Source: Fistularia commersonii (taxonomy: Eukaryota; Chordata; Actinopteri; Syngnathiformes; Fistulariidae). Taken from it: a stretch of 64,000 nucleotides of DNA. Positions within the stretch are counted from its first letter, which is position 1. The number at the start of each line of letters is the position of its first letter. The position numbers and the translations under genes are program-made. The notes beneath the pieces are model-generated. The model saw only the letters and a program-made list of their open reading frames with translations. It made no database searches and was not told the DNA's origin. Shown piece by piece: positions 31,777-45,457 of this stretch. The stretch spans positions 5,448,374-5,512,373 of the forward strand of contig JBBMNZ010000001.1 of assembly GCA_037954325.1 (NCBI GenBank), written 5' to 3'.

Positions 31777-33660
31777 CTAGGGGGCCTGAGGCTCCTCGGG
31801 CTCCTCCAGGTTTTCCAGAAACTCCTGGATATCCTGCCATCCTGGGGTCCTCCCTCGTTCCACGAGCTTCCTCAGCGTGTAAATGCTGTTCTTACGGTGG
31901 AAGGACTGGATGGGGATCATTGCCGCCATCTGATGGTACCGGATGGACTCCTCAGACTTCTTTCGCCCGAAGTACAAGCACTTTGCATACTGGTTGTAAA
32001 CCACTTGCAACTCAGCAGGCTCCATCTCCTCCTGGATCAGCTCCTGGAAGATCTGTTCAGCCCTGGGCATGTTGCCAGAATTGGCGTAGATGTTTGCCAG
32101 ATTTGTTTTCTTGACCATACAGGAGTGGGGGTAAAGGGAAATGACCTCCTTGTGGAGGAGCACTGCTCTATCCACCTGGCTCGGGCTGAGGCGAGACTCC
32201 CTCCTGAAGACGATCCTCCAGTAGTAGCAAAGGGCAGCGCATCTCTTCAGGTAACGTTCATCTGGATGGTTTTCCAGAGCCTCCTCTGCCAGGTCGATGG
32301 CTTCATCCAGGAGCTCCAGGTTTCTGTAAACTCTCAGCAGGGGTTTCAAACCGCCGTAGCTGCTGACCGGGTTCTCCAAGACCCTGGCGGCCATCTCCTG
32401 GACTTCATCCTTCACATCCTCCCCTTGTTCTCCCCGCAGCCTGATGTATTCCACAGCCATGCGTGTGTTCTCTGGATCCAGCTGTACATCTCTTCTCAGT
32501 TTCTCCACGATGTCCGGGTTCAGCCGTCCATCAATATACTTTTTGTTTTTCAGTAACAGCATTACCTGGCTGCTGAGGCAGTCCGGCAGGTCGGGTTGCA
32601 TCTCCAAAGCTCTCTCGAAGTATTCGATGGCTTGAAGTTGTTTTTCCGGACCAAACTCCATCAGGTTCCAAGCCTTTTCGGCACAGATCTCGGGATGAAG
32701 CTCACCCTCAGTTGGTGGAGGGTATCTGTCCAGCAGGGCGGCGACCATGGACAGGTACTCCTGACTCTCCTCTTCCTGACCCTGGTGGTGGTGCAGCCAG
32801 GCCAGGTTGCCATAGTTGACTATCAGCCAGGGGCCGTCCTCTGAGCCGCGCCCGGCCTGGCGGAAGCCCTCGGCAGCCTTGCTAAAGAATTCGTGGGCGT
32901 CGTCACGGTGACCTAGCTGGTAGTGGATGTACCCCTGCAGGTTTTTGATGTGACCCAGCCAGCTGTTCCCCTCTTCAGTGCCAATATCCTCCAGGTTTTC
33001 CAGGCGACGTCGATAATTTGCAGGATAGGAATCCAGGTCCCAGGTGAAGTGGCACTCAAGGTCCTCCAGCTTGGGACTCGGGGTCAACGGGTTCTGGGTG
33101 GGACTGATGAGAAAAAAATCACAAGGCAGAAGGTGTCAATGACCACCAGGGCGGCACTGTGGGATCTAGGAGTTGGGAGGTTCCCCTTTCAGAAAAGGAG
33201 GACCAGGATGAGGAAGGTAGAACCAACAGCATACTGAACAAACCAAAGAATCCAAAGCCAAGCATGATCATGTACAGAAACACAGCCCGCTGAATTAATG
33301 TGGAGCCCTGGAGCAGATTTTACTTGGCACTACCTCCCACCTGCCATTTTACGTACACTTACAAAAGATATAGAATAGAAATTTATTAATCCCGAAGGAT
33401 TTTCTTTTGCCCCATCTTGAGCTGCCATGTGGTGAAGGGGCTTGTGCATCCCAGTGATCCTTGCAGCTATGTTGTCGGGGGCTTTATGTCCCTGGAGGGT
33501 CACCCAAGGCAAACAGTTCCCCAGTGAGGGACCAGAAAAAGCGAGACTCAGAAGACCCTCATGAAGAACTGGACTAATTGGACCCACGACTCAGTACCTG
33601 CACATTGGGGTTCAAGACTGCAGACAAGAGGGTGTGGCCTAAGGAAGGCAATACCCACAG

Positions 33661-33698
<38 letters not shown>

Positions 33699-33932
33699 AA
33701 AAGTGTTTCCAATCCAAGGCAAGACAAGAAGACAGGGAAGGAATTCGGGAAGGGGACATAGAGGAGAGGGGTGTGAAGAAAAAAAGGTAAGGAGGCAGGG
33801 AAGAAAGGAAAGATGGAAAAAAGGAAGGAAGGAGGGGGAAGGGGAACTGTACCGCGAAAGAAAGACAAGAAGAGTGACAGGGGAGGATAAGTGAGGAGGA
33901 AGGAGCTGTGACAGAAACAGGTCTAACCTCAT
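31777..33932 (-). CDS. ifit: IFIT gene E, interferon-induced TPR protein (443 aa)
   Basis: The CDS is complement(join(31777..33103, 33928..33932)). The acceptor is followed by TCCC, so the start reads MSPTQNPLTPSPK. It is two residues shorter than its sisters because of a 6-bp loss near the stop (…EEPQAP instead of …EEPQPQAP). TPR landmarks are as in A. The C-terminal type is shared with F and G (NMPRAEQIFQELIQEEMEP, GRKKSEESIRYHQ). E and F are close sisters and sit in near-identical surroundings, so they are a recent duplicate pair. The family role is as in A. Intron 1 is 824 bp with the LINE-derived block. Confidence 0.92.
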
Positions 33933-33976
33933 TCTCCTGCGGCTTCTGGTCATCTGCCAATCCGCGCACCCACGAC

Positions 33977-34042
33977 AATTTATATAAGAGGGAGGGAGGC
34001 AGAGGGTAATTTTATATTTTGATAGAAACAAAACCGAAACTC
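33977..34042 (-). promoter_or_regulatory. Promoter of IFIT gene E: TATA box and IRF/ISRE site
   Basis: The minus strand has CTTATATAAATT at 33977-33988. GAAACAAAACCGAAACTC at 34025-34042 keeps the IRF core AACCGAAA. Confidence 0.7.
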
Positions 34043-34119
34043 GGAAAGGTGTATGCGCAAGCACACGCACACATTTTCTTCTATGAGGTGTGGTTGTTCA
34101 GACTACAACAATAAAATTT

Positions 34120-34990
34120 TTATTACTGCGGGGGAGGACGTTTACAAAAAATTGCCCCGAGTGAGTGAGTGAATGGTTGTCCCTCAGTATACATGGTCCT
34201 GCGATTGAGTGGCAGCCAGTCCAGGTTGCACCCCACCTCCGGCCCAATGACAGCTGGGATCGGCATCCGGATGAATTCTAGAAAAGGTTCCCCCACAGCT
34301 CTGAGTGCAGGATAAGCTGCAGACGCTGGATGAGTGGACGGTGTGTTGGAGTTACACTCGTCATGCATTAGCAATCAGCGCACAACACCCGACTCAATCA
34401 ATAGTGCAAAAATGTTTGATTGACAGCTAGTGCCAACTTCTTTAGAATCCTGTTGGTACCCGATAGACAAATCAACTTCCCTCCTCCTTCTTCACAACAC
34501 ACACACACACACACACACACACACTATGGAGACTTTTGGTTCACAGGCTCTGGAATAGAACTTTATTAATTTCAAAGGAAATTCTTTTGCTGGAAAGCTC
34601 CAACATTAGATATATATATATTCACTCACAAAGTTTATTGGTATAAAGTCCTATGAACAGCGGAGGACGCACTTTTGCAAACGAAACACTGGCAAGAAAA
34701 AAAACTCTTTTTTGTTGCATTTATATCATGCATTAATTGTAGGTTATAAGTGATTAAATACAGTTATTTTAAAGTCAGTAAAGATAAAATTCAAAAGCAG
34801 TACTTAAGAACAACCCAATCATAGAATTATTCATCCTTTTCTTGTTCACTTGTTGTATGTTTGCGGTTACTTTTTCCAGTTGTTTTCTCTTCACTGTCTC
34901 TTTGATCCTCACTCATATTTTATAAGCTGAGGGGGTTTGAATATTGGAGTTGAAATCGGGGATGAAACTGCAGTCCCTGCATGGGCTTCT
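34120..34990. other. Junction module and 3' flank of psi5
   Basis: Contains the TGACAGCTGGGATCGGC module (34,245-34,460), a CA repeat near 34,500 and the common 3' block, with a minus-strand AATAAA near 34,634. No coding sequence was found. Confidence 0.55.
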
Positions 34991-35001
34991 GGGTGCAGAC
35001 A

Positions 35002-35553
35002 CTAGGGGGCCTGTGGCTGAGGCTCCTCGGGCTCCTCCAGGTTTTCCAGAAACTCCTGGATATCCTGCCATCCTGGGGTCCTTTGGTCCATGAGAGATTT
35101 CAGGGTTGAAATGCTGCTCTTACGGTAGAAGGACTGGATGGGGATCTTTGCCGCCTCCTTATGGTACATGATGGACTTCTCAGACTCCTTTGACCTGTTG
35201 AACAAGTACTTTGCGTACTGGTTGTAAACCGCTTGCAACTCAGCAGGCTCCAGCTTCTCCTTGATCAGCTCCTTGTAGATCTTATCGTTCTCGGCCCTGT
35301 CGGGAAATTTGGCGTAGAGGCTTGCTAGATTTTTTTTCTCGTCCAGACAGGAGTGGGGGTAAAGGGAAATGACCTCCTTGTGGAGGAGCACTGCTCTATC
35401 CACCTGTCTCGGAATGCGGCGATGCTTCTTCTCAAAAATGATGTCCAAGTAGTAACAAAGGGCAGCGCATCTCTTCAGGTAGCGTTCATCTGGATGGTTT
35501 CTCAGAGCCTCCTCTGCCAGGTCGATGGCTTCATCCAGGAGCTTCAGGTTTCT
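35002..35553 (-). pseudogene. IFIT pseudogene psi5, 3' fragment only
   Basis: The last ~180 codons of an IFIT exon 2 are in frame on the minus strand (AIDLAEEALRNHPDERYLK … QPQAP, stop at 35002). At about 35,553 homology ends abruptly (…CTTCAGGTTTCTG|ACAACTG), and a relic intron/exon 1 module follows. The sequence is of the D type (CYYLDIIFEKKHRRIP, FNRSKESEKS), with one codon lost near LMDQRTPGW. It has no start and is presumably dead. It may be the remnant of a second D-like gene. Confidence 0.85.
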
Positions 35554-35604
35554 GACAACTGTTTGTTGTCAAGGATAGATTGCAAAATTTGTTGCAAAAC
35601 CCCA

Positions 35605-36190
35605 CTTTGCTATAGTAAGGAAGTTGAAAATAAAGGGAGGCAGGGAATGAACGGAAGGGGGAAAAAAAAGGAGACGGGTCTAGAGAAAAAAATGTAAGGA
35701 GACAATGAAGAAGGGAAGGGTGGAAGAGGAGGGAGGAGAGGAAAAGGGAGCTGCAGGGAGATGGAAAGCAGGAAGAATGAGGAAGATAAGAGAGGAGGAA
35801 GGAGCTCTGACAGAAATGGCTCTCATTCTCCTGTTATATCTGAGGGGTTGGGTAAGTTTACACTTCTGGAGAAATGAAACTGGTGTAAGGTGTGGGGATG
35901 GACATGACAATAATAACATCGCTATCCCTGTTGTTGTTGTGTTTGAGACAATGGAGTTAGGTGTGGGATGGAGAGCGAGGAAACACCGACACCTTCCTGC
36001 TGTGAGATGAACGATAACGGAAAAGTGAATCTCACCTGTGGAACGGTCGGAACCATCAGGATGTCACAGTTGTATTCGAACAAATGGCCTGCTGTTATTA
36101 TATATTTATTGGCTTGATCTGCCACATGAACATGTGTCACTTCTGTGGTGGAGCATTCACCGTTGTGTTTTTCTTTGCACATTAAACATT
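35605..36190 (-). pseudogene. Relic IFIT intron/exon 1/promoter module (copy 7)
   Basis: Directly follows the psi5 fragment. It has the same layout as the modules at 12.2, 21.8 and 30.4 kb, except that the IRF-like motif reads GGAGAAATGAAACTGG here, a C-to-T change. Confidence 0.55.
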
Positions 36191-37007
36191 ATTTGATCTG
36201 CATTTTAAAATAAAAGCGTTTTAAAAGTTCAAGCTGTTTTCTATATGAGGGTAATAAAGCCTGAGAAAATGTATTGAAAAAGGATTAACTTAAAGTAATG
36301 TGTATTATCTATCTATTAATGTATCTACTTGTTTTTTGCACATTATTTATTACTGAAACTAGTTTGGGGTAAATATGTGTTGGCGTTTGACATGCGTTTG
36401 CAATCAGCACACACCACCTGAGTTGGATCAAAAATACAAAAATGTTTGATTGACAGGAGTGCTGACTGCATGAGAATCATGTTGGTCCTCGACAGACCTA
36501 TCGACTTCCTTCCACAACACACACACACACTATGGAGACTTTTGGTTCACAGGCTTTGGAATAGAACTTTATTAATTTCAAAGGAAATTCTTTTGCTGGA
36601 AAGCTCCAACATTAGATATATATATATTCACTCACAAAGTTTATTGGTATAAAGTCCTATGAACAGCGGAGGACGCACTTTTGCAAACGAAACACTGGCA
36701 AGAAAAAAAACTCTTTTTTGTTGCATTTATATCATGCATTAATTGTAGGTTATAAGTGATTAAATACAGTTATTTTAAAGTCAGTAAAGATAAAATTCAA
36801 AAGCAGTACTTAAGAACAACCCAATCATAGAATTATTCATCCTATTCTTGTTCACTTGTTGTATGTTTGCGGTTGCTATTTGCAGTTGTTTTCTCTTCGC
36901 TGTCTCTTTGATCCTCATTAATATTTTAAAAGCTGGGGGGGTTTGAATATTAGAGTTGAAATCAGGGATGAAACTGCAGTCCCTGCATGGGCTTCTGGGT
37001 GCAGACA

Positions 37008-38897
37008 CTAGGGGGCCTGTGGCTGAGGCTCCTCGGGCTCCTCCAGGTTTTCCAGAAACTCCTGGATATCCTGCCATCCTGGGGTCCTCCCTCGTTCCAC
37101 GAGCTTCCTCAGCGTGTAAATGCTGTTCTTACGGTAGAAGGACTGGATGGGGATCATTGCTGCCATCTGATGGTACCGGATGGACTCCTCAGACTTCTTT
37201 CGCCCGAAGTACAAGCACTTTCCATACTGGTTGTAAACCACTTGCAACTCAGCAGGCTCCATCTCCTCCTGGAGCAGCTCCTGGAAGATCTGTTCAGCCC
37301 TGGGCATGTTGCCAGAATTGGCGTAGATGTTTGCCAGATTTGTTTTCTTGACCATACAGGAGTGGGGGTAAAGGGAAATGACCTCCTTGTGGAGGAGCAC
37401 TGCTCTATCCACCTGGCTCGGGCTGAGGCGAGACTCCCTCCTGAAGACGATCCTCCAGTAGTAGCAAAGGGCAGCGCATCTCTTCAGGTAGCGTTCATCT
37501 GGATGGTTTCTCAGAGCCTCCTCTGCCAGGTCGATGGCTTCATCCAGGAGCTCCAGGTTTCTGTAAACTCTCAGCAGGGGTTTCAAACCGCCGTAGCTGC
37601 TGACCGGGTTCTCCAAGACCCTGGCGGCCATCTCCTGGGCTTCATCCTTCACATCCTCCCCTTGTTCTCCCCGCAGCCTGATGTATTCCACAGCCATGCG
37701 TGTGTTCTCTGGATCCAGCTGTACAACTCTTCTCAGTTTCTCCACGATGTCCGGGTTCAGCCGTCCATCAATATACTTTTTGTTTTTCAGTAACAGCATT
37801 ACCTGGCTGCTGAGGCAGTCCGGCAGGTCGGGTTGCATCTCCAAAGCTCTCTCGAAGTATTCGATGGCCTGAAGTTGTTTTTCCGGACCAAACTCCATCA
37901 GGTTCCAAGCCTTTTCGGCACAGATCTCGGGATGAAGCTCACCCTCAGTTGGCGGAGGGTATCTGTCCAGCAGGGTGGCGACCATGGACAGGTACTCCTG
38001 ACTCTCCTCTTCTTGACCCTGGTGGTGGTGCAGCCAGGCCAGGTTGCCATAGTTGACTATCAGCCAGGGGCCGTCCTCTGAGCCGCGCCCGGCCTGGCGG
38101 AAGCCCTCAGCAGCCTTGCTAAAGAATTCGTGGGCGTCGTCACGGTGACCTAGCTGGTAGTGGATGTACCCCTGCAGGTTTTTGATGTGACCCAGCCAGC
38201 TGTTCCCCTCTTCAGTGCCGATATCCTCCAGGTTTTCCAGGCGACGTCGATAATTTGCAGGATAGGAATCCAGGTCCCAGGTGAAGTGGCACTCAAGGTC
38301 CTCCAGCTTGGGACTCGGGGTCAACGGGTTCTGGGTGGCACTGATGAGAAAAAAATCACAAGGCAGAAGGTGTCAATGACCACCAGGGCGGCACTGTGGG
38401 ATCTAGGAGTTGGGAGGTTGCCCTTTCAGAAGAGGAGGACCAGGCTGAGGAAGATAGAACCAACAGCGTACTGAACAAACCAAAGAATCCAAAGCCAAGC
38501 ATGATCATGTACAGAAACACAGCCCGCTGAATTAATGTGGAGCCCTGGAGCAGATTTTATTTGGCACTACCTCCCACCTGCCATTTTACGTACACTTACA
38601 AAAGATATAGAATAGAAATTTATTAATCCCGAAGGATTTTCTTTTGCCCCATCTTGAGCTGCCATGTGGTGAAGGGGCTTGTGCATCCCAGTGATCCTTG
38701 CAGCTATGTTGTCGGGAGCTTTATGTCCCTGGAGGGTCACCCAAGGCAAACAGTTCCCCAGTGAGGGACCAGAAAAAGCGTGACTCAGAAGACCCTCATG
38801 AAGAACTGGACTAATTGGACCCACGACTCAGTACCTGCACATTGGGGTTCAAGACTGCAGACAAGAGGGTGTGGCCTAAGGAAGGCAATACCCACAG

Positions 38898-38961
<64 letters not shown>

Positions 38962-39195
38962 AAAAGTGTTTCCAATCCAAGGCAAGACAAGAAGACAGGG
39001 AAGGAATTCGGGAAGGGGACATAGAGGAGAGGGGTGTGAAGAAAAAAAGGTAAGGAGGCAGGGAAGAAAGGAAAGATGGAAAAAAGGAAGGAAGGAGGGG
39101 GAAGGGGAACTGTACCGCGAAAGAAAGACAAGAAGAGTGACAGGGGAGGATAAGTGAGGAGGAAGGAGCTGTGACAGAAACAGGTCTAACCTCAT
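37008..39195 (-). CDS. ifit: IFIT gene F, interferon-induced TPR protein (445 aa)
   Basis: The CDS is complement(join(37008..38340, 39191..39195)), starting MSATQNPLTPSPK. It is nearly identical to gene E, with differences such as FQELLQEEMEP and NQYGKCLYF, so these are recent sisters. Length and TPR landmarks are as in A. The promoter retains the IRF core. Intron 1 (850 bp) holds the LINE-derived block and about 60 bp of CA repeat. The Gly in YNQYGKC replaces the Ala found in the other copies. Confidence 0.93.
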
Positions 39196-39239
39196 TCTCC
39201 TGCGGCTTCTGGTCATCTGCCAATCCGCGCACCCGCGAC

Positions 39240-39305
39240 AATTTATATAAGAGGGAGAGAGGCAGAGGGTAATTTTATATTTTGATAGAAACAAAACCGA
39301 AACTC
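39240..39305 (-). promoter_or_regulatory. Promoter of IFIT gene F: TATA box and IRF/ISRE site
   Basis: The minus strand has CTTATATAAATT at about 39240-39251. GAAACAAAACCGAAACTC at 39288-39305 keeps AACCGAAA. Confidence 0.7.
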
Positions 39306-39749
39306 GGAATGGTGTATGCGCGAGCACACGCACACATTTTCCTCTATAAGGTGTGGTCATTCAGACTACAACAATTAAATTGTAATTACTGCGGGGTGGG
39401 GGGGGGGGGGGGGTATGAGTGAGTAAATGGTTGTCCCTCAGTATACATGGCCCTGCGATTGACTGGCAGCCAGTCCAGGTTGCACCCCACCTCCGGCCCA
39501 ATGACAGCTGGGATCGGCATCCGGATGAATTCTAGAAAAAGTTCCCCCACAGCTCTGAGTGCAGGATAAGCTGCAGACGCTGGATGAGTGGACGGTGTGT
39601 TGGAGTTACACTCGTCATGCATTAGCAATCAGCGCACAACACCCGACTCAATCAATAGTGCAAAAATGTTTGATTGACAGCTAGTGCCAACTTCTTTAGA
39701 ATCCTGTTGGTACCCGATAGACAAATCAACTTCCCTCCTCCTTCTTCAC

Positions 39750-39822
<73 letters not shown>

Positions 39823-40280
39823 TGTAGACTTTTGGTTCACAGGCTTTGGAATAGAACTTTATTAATTTCAAAGGAAATTCTTTTGCTGGAAAGCTCCAAC
39901 ATTAGATATATATTCACTCACAAAGTTTATAAAGTCCTATGAACAGCGGAGGACGCACTTTTGCAAACGAAACACTGGCAAGAAAAAAAACTCTTTTTTT
40001 GTTGCATTTATATCATGTATTAATTGTAGGTTATAAGTGATTAAATACAGTTATGTTAAAGTCAGTAAAGATAAAATTCAAAAGCAGTACTTAAGAACAA
40101 CCAAATCATAGAATTATTCATCCTATTCTTGTTCACTTGTTGTATGTTTGCGGTTGCTATTCCCAGTTGTTTTCTCTTCGCTGTCTCTTTGATCCTCACT
40201 AATATTTTAAAAGCTGGGGGGGTTTGAATATTGGAGTTGAAATCAGGGATGAAACTGCAGTCCCTGCATGGGCTTCTGGG
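39306..40280. other. Junction module, (CA)n and 3'UTR of IFIT gene G
   Basis: A G-run at about 39,396-39,413 is followed by the TGACAGCTGGGATCGGC module (39,495-39,720). A ~71-bp (CA)n lies at 39,750-39,820, then the common 3' block. As in gene D, the canonical AATAAA block has shrunk to TTTATAAAG (near 39,925). The remaining minus AATAAA is near 39,859. No coding sequence was found. Confidence 0.6.
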
Positions 40281-40288
40281 TGCAGACA

Positions 40289-42230
40289 CTAGGGGGCCTG
40301 TGGCTGAGGCTCCTCGGGCTCCTCCAGGTTTTCAAGAAACTCCTGGATATCCTGCCATCCTGGGGTCCTCCCTCGTTCCACGAGCTTCTTCAAGATTGAA
40401 ATGCTGCTCTTACGGTAGAAGGACTGGATGGGGATCTTTGCCGCCATCTGATGGTACCGGATGGACTCCTCAGACTTCTTTCTCCCGTAGTACAAGTACT
40501 TTGCATACTGGTTGTAAACCACTTGCAACTCAGCAGGCTCCATCTCCTCCTGGATCAGCTCCTGGTAGATCTGTTCAGCCCTGGGCATGTTGCCAGAATT
40601 GCCGTAGATGTTTGCCAGATTTATTTTCTTGACCATACAGGAGTGGGGGTAAAGGGAAATGACCTCCTTGTGGAGGAGCACTGCTCTATCCACCTTGCTC
40701 GGGCTGAGGCGAGACTCCCTCCTGAAGACGATCCTCCAGTAGTAGCAAAGGGCAGCGCATCTCTTCAGGTAGCGTTCATCTGGATGGTTTCTCAGAGCCT
40801 CCTCTGCCAGGTCGATGGCTTCATCCAGGAGCTCCAGGCGTCTGTAAACTCTCAGCAGGGGTTTCAAACCGCCGCAGCTGCTGACCGGGTTCTCCAAGAC
40901 CCTGGCGGCCATCTCCTGGGCTTCATCCTTCACATCCTCCCCTTGTTCTCCCCGCAGCCTGATGTATTCCACAGCCATGCGTGTGTTCTCTGGATCCAGC
41001 TCTACAACTCTTCTCAGTTTCTCCACAATATCTGGGTTCAGCCGTCCATCAATATACTTTTTGTTTTTCAGTAACACCATTACCTGGCTGCTGAGGCAGT
41101 CCGGCAGGTCGGGTTGCATCTCCAAAGCTCTCTCGAAGTATTCGATGGCCTGAAGTGCCTTTTCCGGACCAAACTCCATCAGGTTCCAAGCCTTTTCGGC
41201 ACAGATCTCGGGATGAAGCTCACCCTCAGTTGGCGGAGGGTATCTGTCCAGCAGGGTGGCGACCATGGACAGGTACTCCTGACTCTCCTCTTCCTGACCC
41301 TGGTGGTGGTGCAGCCAGGCCAGGTTGCCATAGTTGACTATCAGCCAGGGGCCGTCCTCTTGGCCGCGCCCAGCCCGGCGGAAGCCCTCGGCAGCCTCGC
41401 TGAAGAATTGGTGGGCATCGTCATGGTGACCTAGCTGGTAGTGGATGTACCCCTGCAGGTTTTTGATGTGACCCAGCCAGCTGTTCCCCTCTTCAGTGCC
41501 GATATCCTTCAGGTATTCCAGGCGACGTCGATAATTTGCAGGGTAGGAATCCAGGTCCCAGGTGAAGTGGCACTCAAGGTCCTCCAGCTTGGGACTCGGG
41601 GTCGACGGGTTCTGGGTGGCACTGATGAGAAAAAAAGAAAAATCACAAGGTGTCAATGACCGCCAGGCTAATGCTGTGGGATCCTGGATTTGGGAGGTTC
41701 CCCTTTCAGAAGAGGCGGAGGGGGAGGAGGACATGTGGTTCTGCGCCCCATCTGCCATTTAACACACACTTCCATCGATTTTAATAGTTTTTGCCATTGT
41801 TTTTAATTTGGCCATTGTTTTACATTTGAATCTATGGGAGATATTACATTTTAAGAGGTAATAGTAATAACTAATTATTATCTCAATCAGAATCTCTTTA
41901 ATTTCTAAATGTACACAGAAGTGTGACACAGTATGAGAGCGCCATAAAATATAATTTAATATCATTTTATTGAAGTTGAATTTTCTCTACTTCTCAGCAC
42001 TCCCTAGAGGCCACAACACATTTAGCATTTGCCCATGTGACCTAATGGGCCGACCAGCTCTGCAGGGAATGTGCACAGAACACACATCCACACACACACA
42101 CACACACACGGGAAAATAAAGAAACATTGGAAGCAAGGAAAAAGGGAAGGATGGAAAAGAGAAATGGGAAATACAGAGAGAAGTAAAGGAGAGGATGGAG
42201 GACCTGTGACAGAAACAGCTCTCACCTCAT
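40289..42230 (-). CDS. ifit: IFIT gene G, interferon-induced TPR protein (445 aa)
   Basis: The CDS is complement(join(40289..41621, 42226..42230)). Exon 1 ends ATGAG with the best donor of the array (GTGAGAGC). The protein starts MSATQNPSTPSPK. TPR landmarks and length are as in A, and the C-terminal type is shared with E and F. G is the upstream-most copy. Its 604-bp intron keeps the sequence shared with gene A (GCCATTGTTTTACATTTGAA) instead of the LINE block, so it is probably close to the ancestral arrangement. Its promoter is the most divergent (GAGAAAAGGAAC rather than GAAACCGAAAC). A longer in-frame reading from inside the intron (up to 41758, 489 aa) is rejected, because exon 1 gives the family-typical start. 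Confidence 0.93.
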
Positions 42231-42277
42231 CTTCCTGCTGCGTCTGGTTATCTTGCCCTCTGCACATTGGTAACCCC

Positions 42278-42334
42278 TTATATCTGAGAGGGAGGGAGGC
42301 GGGGGGAGTTTATATTTCTCGAGAAAAGGAACTA
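42278..42334 (-). promoter_or_regulatory. Promoter of IFIT gene G: TATA-like box and divergent IRF-like motif
   Basis: The minus strand has CAGATATAAG at 42278-42287, about 50 bp before the ATG. TTTCTCGAGAAAAGGAAC (about 42316-42332) occupies the ISRE position. It has GAAAAGGAAC, which is only a partial GAAANNGAAA match. Confidence 0.5.
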
Positions 42335-43391
42335 CAAAACCTGGAAAGTGCATGTGAATGTGCACACGATGGCTTTCAACAAGTCGTGGTTAAGCAGATG
42401 TTAATAATAACATTGTTATTATTGTTGTTGTGTTTGAGACAACAGGGATTGGATGTGGGATGGGGAGAAGGCCCAGTGAGAGCCCAGGCAGTGAAACACT
42501 GACACCCTCCTGCTGTGAGGAGAAAGATAACACAAAGTTGAGTCTTACCTGTGGAACGGTTGGAACCAGCTGTATTTTAACAGAAGTTAACACAAGTTTA
42601 GTGGCTTGATCTGCAGGAAGAAATTTATTGGTCACAGCAGCACAACAATAACAATAAATATGAATAGATATAAAAATAGGAGAGAAAATTAAAAGGACAA
42701 AGAAAATAAGGATAAAAATAGATAACAGAATGAGGGGCAGGGTTTAGGCCAGGGGTATTAAGATCCGAGGAAGTTGACTGTCAGTTTTGTGTTGATGTTC
42801 AAGGAATAAAGCTAGAACTCACCTTCACCTCCACGATCCCTCCTTCTCAAACACTCTTCTACTTTTATTTATATTCATATTTATTGTTATTGTTGTTCTG
42901 CAGTTACAAACAGATTTCCCCTATGGGGTTCAATAAAGTATTATCTTCAGTTTCCATCCACACTAAGCATGCCCACCCACAGTGCCGATGAACCTTTAAC
43001 TCCACACAGTCTGAACCAAAGATGAACTAGGAGAGGAACATCTTCAAGAGACTAAACAAATTTAGCTGCTGTATGAACTTAATGATGCATCTTTAATTCA
43101 TCAAATTCTTCAATTTCCCTCAAAGACAAACTTTCAGAGTCAATCACACAACTTGACATGTTGAAAACTATTTAATAATTGAGCTTTTCTACCGATAATC
43201 CGTGAGAGGGAACAGACTGGGAGTTCATTGAGGCAGTGGTTTCCCTGCTGCCCCATAGATCACTGATATGCATTTCAGAGTCCACTTCAGTGGAAATGAT
43301 CCAAACTCAGCGCTGTCTCTGAGGTCAAATTCAGAGCTGAACAGAAAGAGTTTATCCAGGACGCTGAGTGTGCCACGCTCTATGGTTGAAG
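42335..43391. other. Right boundary of the IFIT array and mrpl55 3' flank
   Basis: This stretch holds a conserved donor-like CCACAG|GTAAGA (minus, exon end 42549), as in the relic modules. It also holds a ~23-bp inverted repeat (42644-42666 and 42872-42894) and a LINE-tail-like GGGGTTCAATAAAGTA near 42,927. The 3'UTR of mrpl55 follows, with a possible ATTAAA signal (minus, 43171-43176). No protein-coding exon was found. Confidence 0.5.
42644..42894. repeat. Element bounded by 23-bp perfect inverted repeats
   Basis: The left arm at 42644-42666 contains AACAATAACAATAAATATGA. It is the exact reverse complement of the right arm at 42872-42894, and similarity extends a few bases outward (CAG…). 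The ~205-bp interior has no coding potential. It may be a small non-autonomous DNA element or a chance hairpin of simple sequence. Confidence 0.5.

Positions 43392-45457
<2,066 letters not shown>

Noticed and set aside
31756..32556. Long plus-strand open frames opposite the IFIT exons (also 13472-14161, 36987-37793, 40451-41074)
   Set aside because: They are antisense shadows. They recur at the same place in every copy, match no family I know, and follow from the codon usage of the real minus-strand exons.
41622..41758. 489-residue version of IFIT gene G starting MADGAQNHM
   Set aside because: It reads through the acceptor into the intron. Exon 1 at 42226-42230 has an excellent donor and gives the same length as the sister genes.
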